The notes under the pieces are model-generated. The model had not been told where the DNA came from, did no database searches, and was given only the letters and a program-made list of their open reading frames with translations. This document shows, one piece after another, positions 62,901 through 64,000 of a stretch of DNA of 64,000 bases. Within the stretch, counting starts at the first letter, position 1, and every line of letters starts with the position of its first letter. Origin of the DNA: Treponema sp. UBA4873 (GTDB lineage: Bacteria > Spirochaetota > Spirochaetia > Treponematales > Treponemataceae); assembly GCA_002399405.1 (NCBI GenBank), contig DHDP01000005.1:62001-126000 (forward strand), written 5' to 3'. A program made the translations under genes and the position numbers.

Positions 62901-64000
62901 GCGCAGCATGCATATCTGGGCGGAATACGGCGGGCCGTCGGCTTCAGGTGCAGCAGGTACGAATCCTTCAAACGTCATCGTCATGCTGAACAGGGAAGGA
63001 GCGAAGACTTCGTATACCATTCCCGACAGTGCACCGGTATTTTGTGCGGGAACGGTGAACTGGCCTGACTATATCGGTTCGGCACCGGGAATCGGATGGG
63101 TGAGTGCGTCGGATCCGGACGGGGACGGCGTATGGTACCGGGTGCGCGTCGCAAGCGGCGGAAACAACTGGTATACGGACTGGACGGGCAATATTGAAAC
63201 TGTTTTTGCTTTTGACAAACTGTATGTGCAGAATGCCGGGGGTACGCAGACTAGTGTGTCTGCAGACGATGTAAAGGCCTCTGCATCCCGCTCCGGGCTT
63301 TCGTTTACCTTTGACGCGTGGGCCGGCAGCAGTACGGGGGCGAAACCGGAACAGACCGTGCGGACGGGGATTACCGGCCAGAGCAAAACGTATGACGCGT
63401 CACACTGTGATTTTACGGCGCCTGTCGTTACGGCAGACGATGCGCTGTGGAACAGCGGTTTCTGGTCGAATGAGGTGAAATTCAAATACACGGTTACTGA
63501 CGGAGGAAGCGGGGTTAAGAACAGGCTGTGGAAACTGGAGCCTGTGGACAGCGACAACAGGCCGGATACATCAGGGGGCAGACCTTCATACGGCAGCGGA
63601 ACAGACGGAAGCGCGGGGAGCGTGGCGAGTTTTTTTGTGGAAGTGCCTGCGCTTACGGGGAAATATAAACTCACGCTTACAGCGACAGATAAGGCAGGGA
63701 ACAGCGGTACGGTAAGCGTATACGGTTTGTTCGACACGGCTGCTCCGGAGATTACAGGCGCGCAGGTAAGCGCACTGGCGGACAGCAGCGGCTGGACAGG
63801 CGCGTGGCTTACAGCCTCCGACGAGGAGAGCGGAGTACGTGCGTGGACGTGGCGGCAGGGAAAGGGTGCATGGGAATCATGGATGCCGTGGAAAAACGGC
63901 GGGTGCAGAGTAAAACCCGACTGGCGTGCGGGCAGCAGTGCGAGCCTGAGTTTTAAAGTAAAGGATGAAGCGGGAAATGAAAGTGGGGAGTACGAGGGGG
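59974..64000 (+). CDS. Giant secreted Ig-like repeat protein (3' end outside window)
   Basis: The frame runs without a stop from ATG 59974 (GAGGGTGAGGT upstream) to the last base, at least 1342 codons. A signal peptide (RFWLSGVIMITAACFCSAAEW) is followed by two copies of a ~110-residue domain (AEWGVSGKISV...NYGCVKKGTILTI and AEWETSGKISV...NYGYVKKGTVLSI). Then come several Ig-like/cadherin-like repeats with conserved phrases: VDKAGN, VDEAGN, VDNAGN, TDNAGN, TDKAGN; SGTWT; DxTxP. Such repeats form adhesins or surface fibres. The first 850 bases are A/T-richer than the rest. Long minus-strand frames within it are shadows. Confidence 0.88.
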   Translation, partial: MKKRFWLSGVIMITAACFCSAAEWGVSGKISVYSGVSDTYNLKISVADSDCSWTEANYGCVKKGTILTIAYDAASAVWNSPGQGGGHVEKATYLLINDKEYTGSTYTVSGTTNIKLICKSEEITDILWTMKIRLYDSAAEWETSGKISVDDIYTWIGGNADYSLKVNAMDGSGYWMGDNYGYVKKGTVLSITYNPASLSYLYETGHATPHGYKGTDLSINGAISNEKSSTYTVLSDTVIKLFIYGYGYGYAYTGDLLTLQLICDRDAPDLDSKEAKTTDGSDYTSGTWTAGNVTFTFTGSDATSGFKGYEISTDEGNSCIGQTSNTYTVSTEGSVPVWLRAVDKAGNVSDWKKWQVRIDKTKPHIGVTTAYSGGVWSTGAVTYRVEAADSVSGVASFGCTDSGVEKTFSGANPYEYVVTSGEHAITFYAVDEAGNEVTAGPYTAKVDLEAPALRITGNDAAEKVYTSGTWTNGVVEFTLSGSDGVSGVKGYEYKQSETGSILNLSGNTYTAGSTQQVWFRAVDNAGNRGVWTAYSVDIDKSVPVITLGMGTAASGGVYYLSAAALKKVTCSGIDSGGSGIQQRSCSVDGALPVIYSAMDGSEIQNSISQAGQGKHTYTLAVTDNAGNSTSKSVTVLYDDSAVSGDDTGLALGDAHRAGTTILTDTKYTADITNAVPVVRVQSDGGAQGGTVTWTLGGKAFTGIVGGTAVQDGKGGSWYPVTVTARTDGAGTAAVSEAEYASYVKGLSDGGYPVSVTVTDLCGNAGTKQFVLTKDSAAPKPVASWLQSVETDSAGNVRCKISLPAGTEKTSVYQFKNKAGMTAAAGSGFAGENPVYSNSGTDGIDQTITCSVQRQKAELYLSAVDGSGNYEESVLTVTVPDAPAAVGAEKVITTDTQNGTVSFYLAVANPPGTPAGIPVTDIDGNMYTVTYKTVYKCIGLKENKETGESVSAGTGTGAYVWTVDDLKAAGAWGTGTERSMHIWAEYGGPSASGAAGTNPSNVIVMLNREGAKTSYTIPDSAPVFCAGTVNWPDYIGSAPGIGWVSASDPDGDGVWYRVRVASGGNNWYTDWTGNIETVFAFDKLYVQNAGGTQTSVSADDVKASASRSGLSFTFDAWAGSSTGAKPEQTVRTGITGQSKTYDASHCDFTAPVVTADDALWNSGFWSNEVKFKYTVTDGGSGVKNRLWKLEPVDSDNRPDTSGGRPSYGSGTDGSAGSVASFFVEVPALTGKYKLTLTATDKAGNSGTVSVYGLFDTAAPEITGAQVSALADSSGWTGAWLTASDEESGVRAWTWRQGKGAWESWMPWKNGGCRVKPDWRAGSSASLSFKVKDEAGNESGEYEG

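Noticed and set aside
61861..63737. Minus-strand frames of 156-222 codons
   Set aside because: Antisense to the continuous plus-strand frame of the Ig-like protein; Ser/Pro-rich shadow sequence.

Overview
The window reads as part of a spirochaete chromosome, most likely a Treponema-type species. It is slightly GC-rich by eye, and its genes are those expected of a diderm that builds an outer membrane and swims by chemotaxis: BamA-Skp-MutS, CheW, a methyl-accepting chemotaxis receptor, MetQ, many degenerate LytM proteins, and an excisionase-HTH/EIIA fusion. This genus-level call is inference from gene content, not from a search.

Layout. 1-12763 (+): end of bamA, skp, mutS, a comF-like gene, cheW, a DegT-fold protein, nadK, recN, an unknown helical protein, an HD hydrolase and a LysM/LytM protein, tightly packed and often overlapping. 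12765-12992: two copies of a structured intergenic repeat. 12996-17134 (-): two phosphohexomutases and a DnaQ-type exonuclease, diverging from mnmA. 17239-25694: mnmA, metQ, two envelope proteins, cytidine deaminase, HTH-EIIA regulator, an Rpn-type nuclease preceded by a 22-bp repeat array and a ribosome-site-sequestering hairpin, a transglutaminase-like secreted protein, and a pseudouridine synthase. 25741-29449 (-): an operon of an orphan solute-binding lipoprotein and a chemoreceptor. 29571-36030 (+): rimP-nusA-infB-rbfA-truB behind a promoter and leader terminator. 36058-41884 (+): a complete oppABCDF oligopeptide importer, also behind a leader terminator.

41924-58852 is the most distinctive part. 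It holds a type II secretion system (T2SS) split in two: gspD-gspE-gspF on the minus strand (41924-46703), and gspG, a mini-pseudopilin, a gspJ-like gene, gspK, a gspL-like gene, a gspM-gspC-like fusion, a lipoprotein and a short prepilin peptidase on the plus strand (53758-58852). Between the halves lies a two-gene cassette in tandem: a large secreted protein with a C-terminal NlpC/P60-like domain, then a propeller-like protein with a C-terminal SH3 domain. The first copy is intact; the second is truncated and frameshifted. A RelE/Phd-type toxin-antitoxin pair follows (58910-59557), bracketed by two versions of the 3' end of the prepilin peptidase gene. From 59974 to the end runs one uninterrupted frame of at least 1342 codons for a secreted Ig-like repeat protein that continues beyond the window.

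Working model (inference): the T2SS exports the NlpC/P60-like protein, the SH3 protein and perhaps the Ig-like giant, all of which have signal peptides. Several genes (pgm2, mnmA, rluA, perhaps gspD and comF) appear to be transcribed as leaderless mRNAs, with TATAGT placed seven bases before the start codon in the three clearest cases. No tRNA, rRNA, CRISPR array, phage or insertion sequence was recognised.
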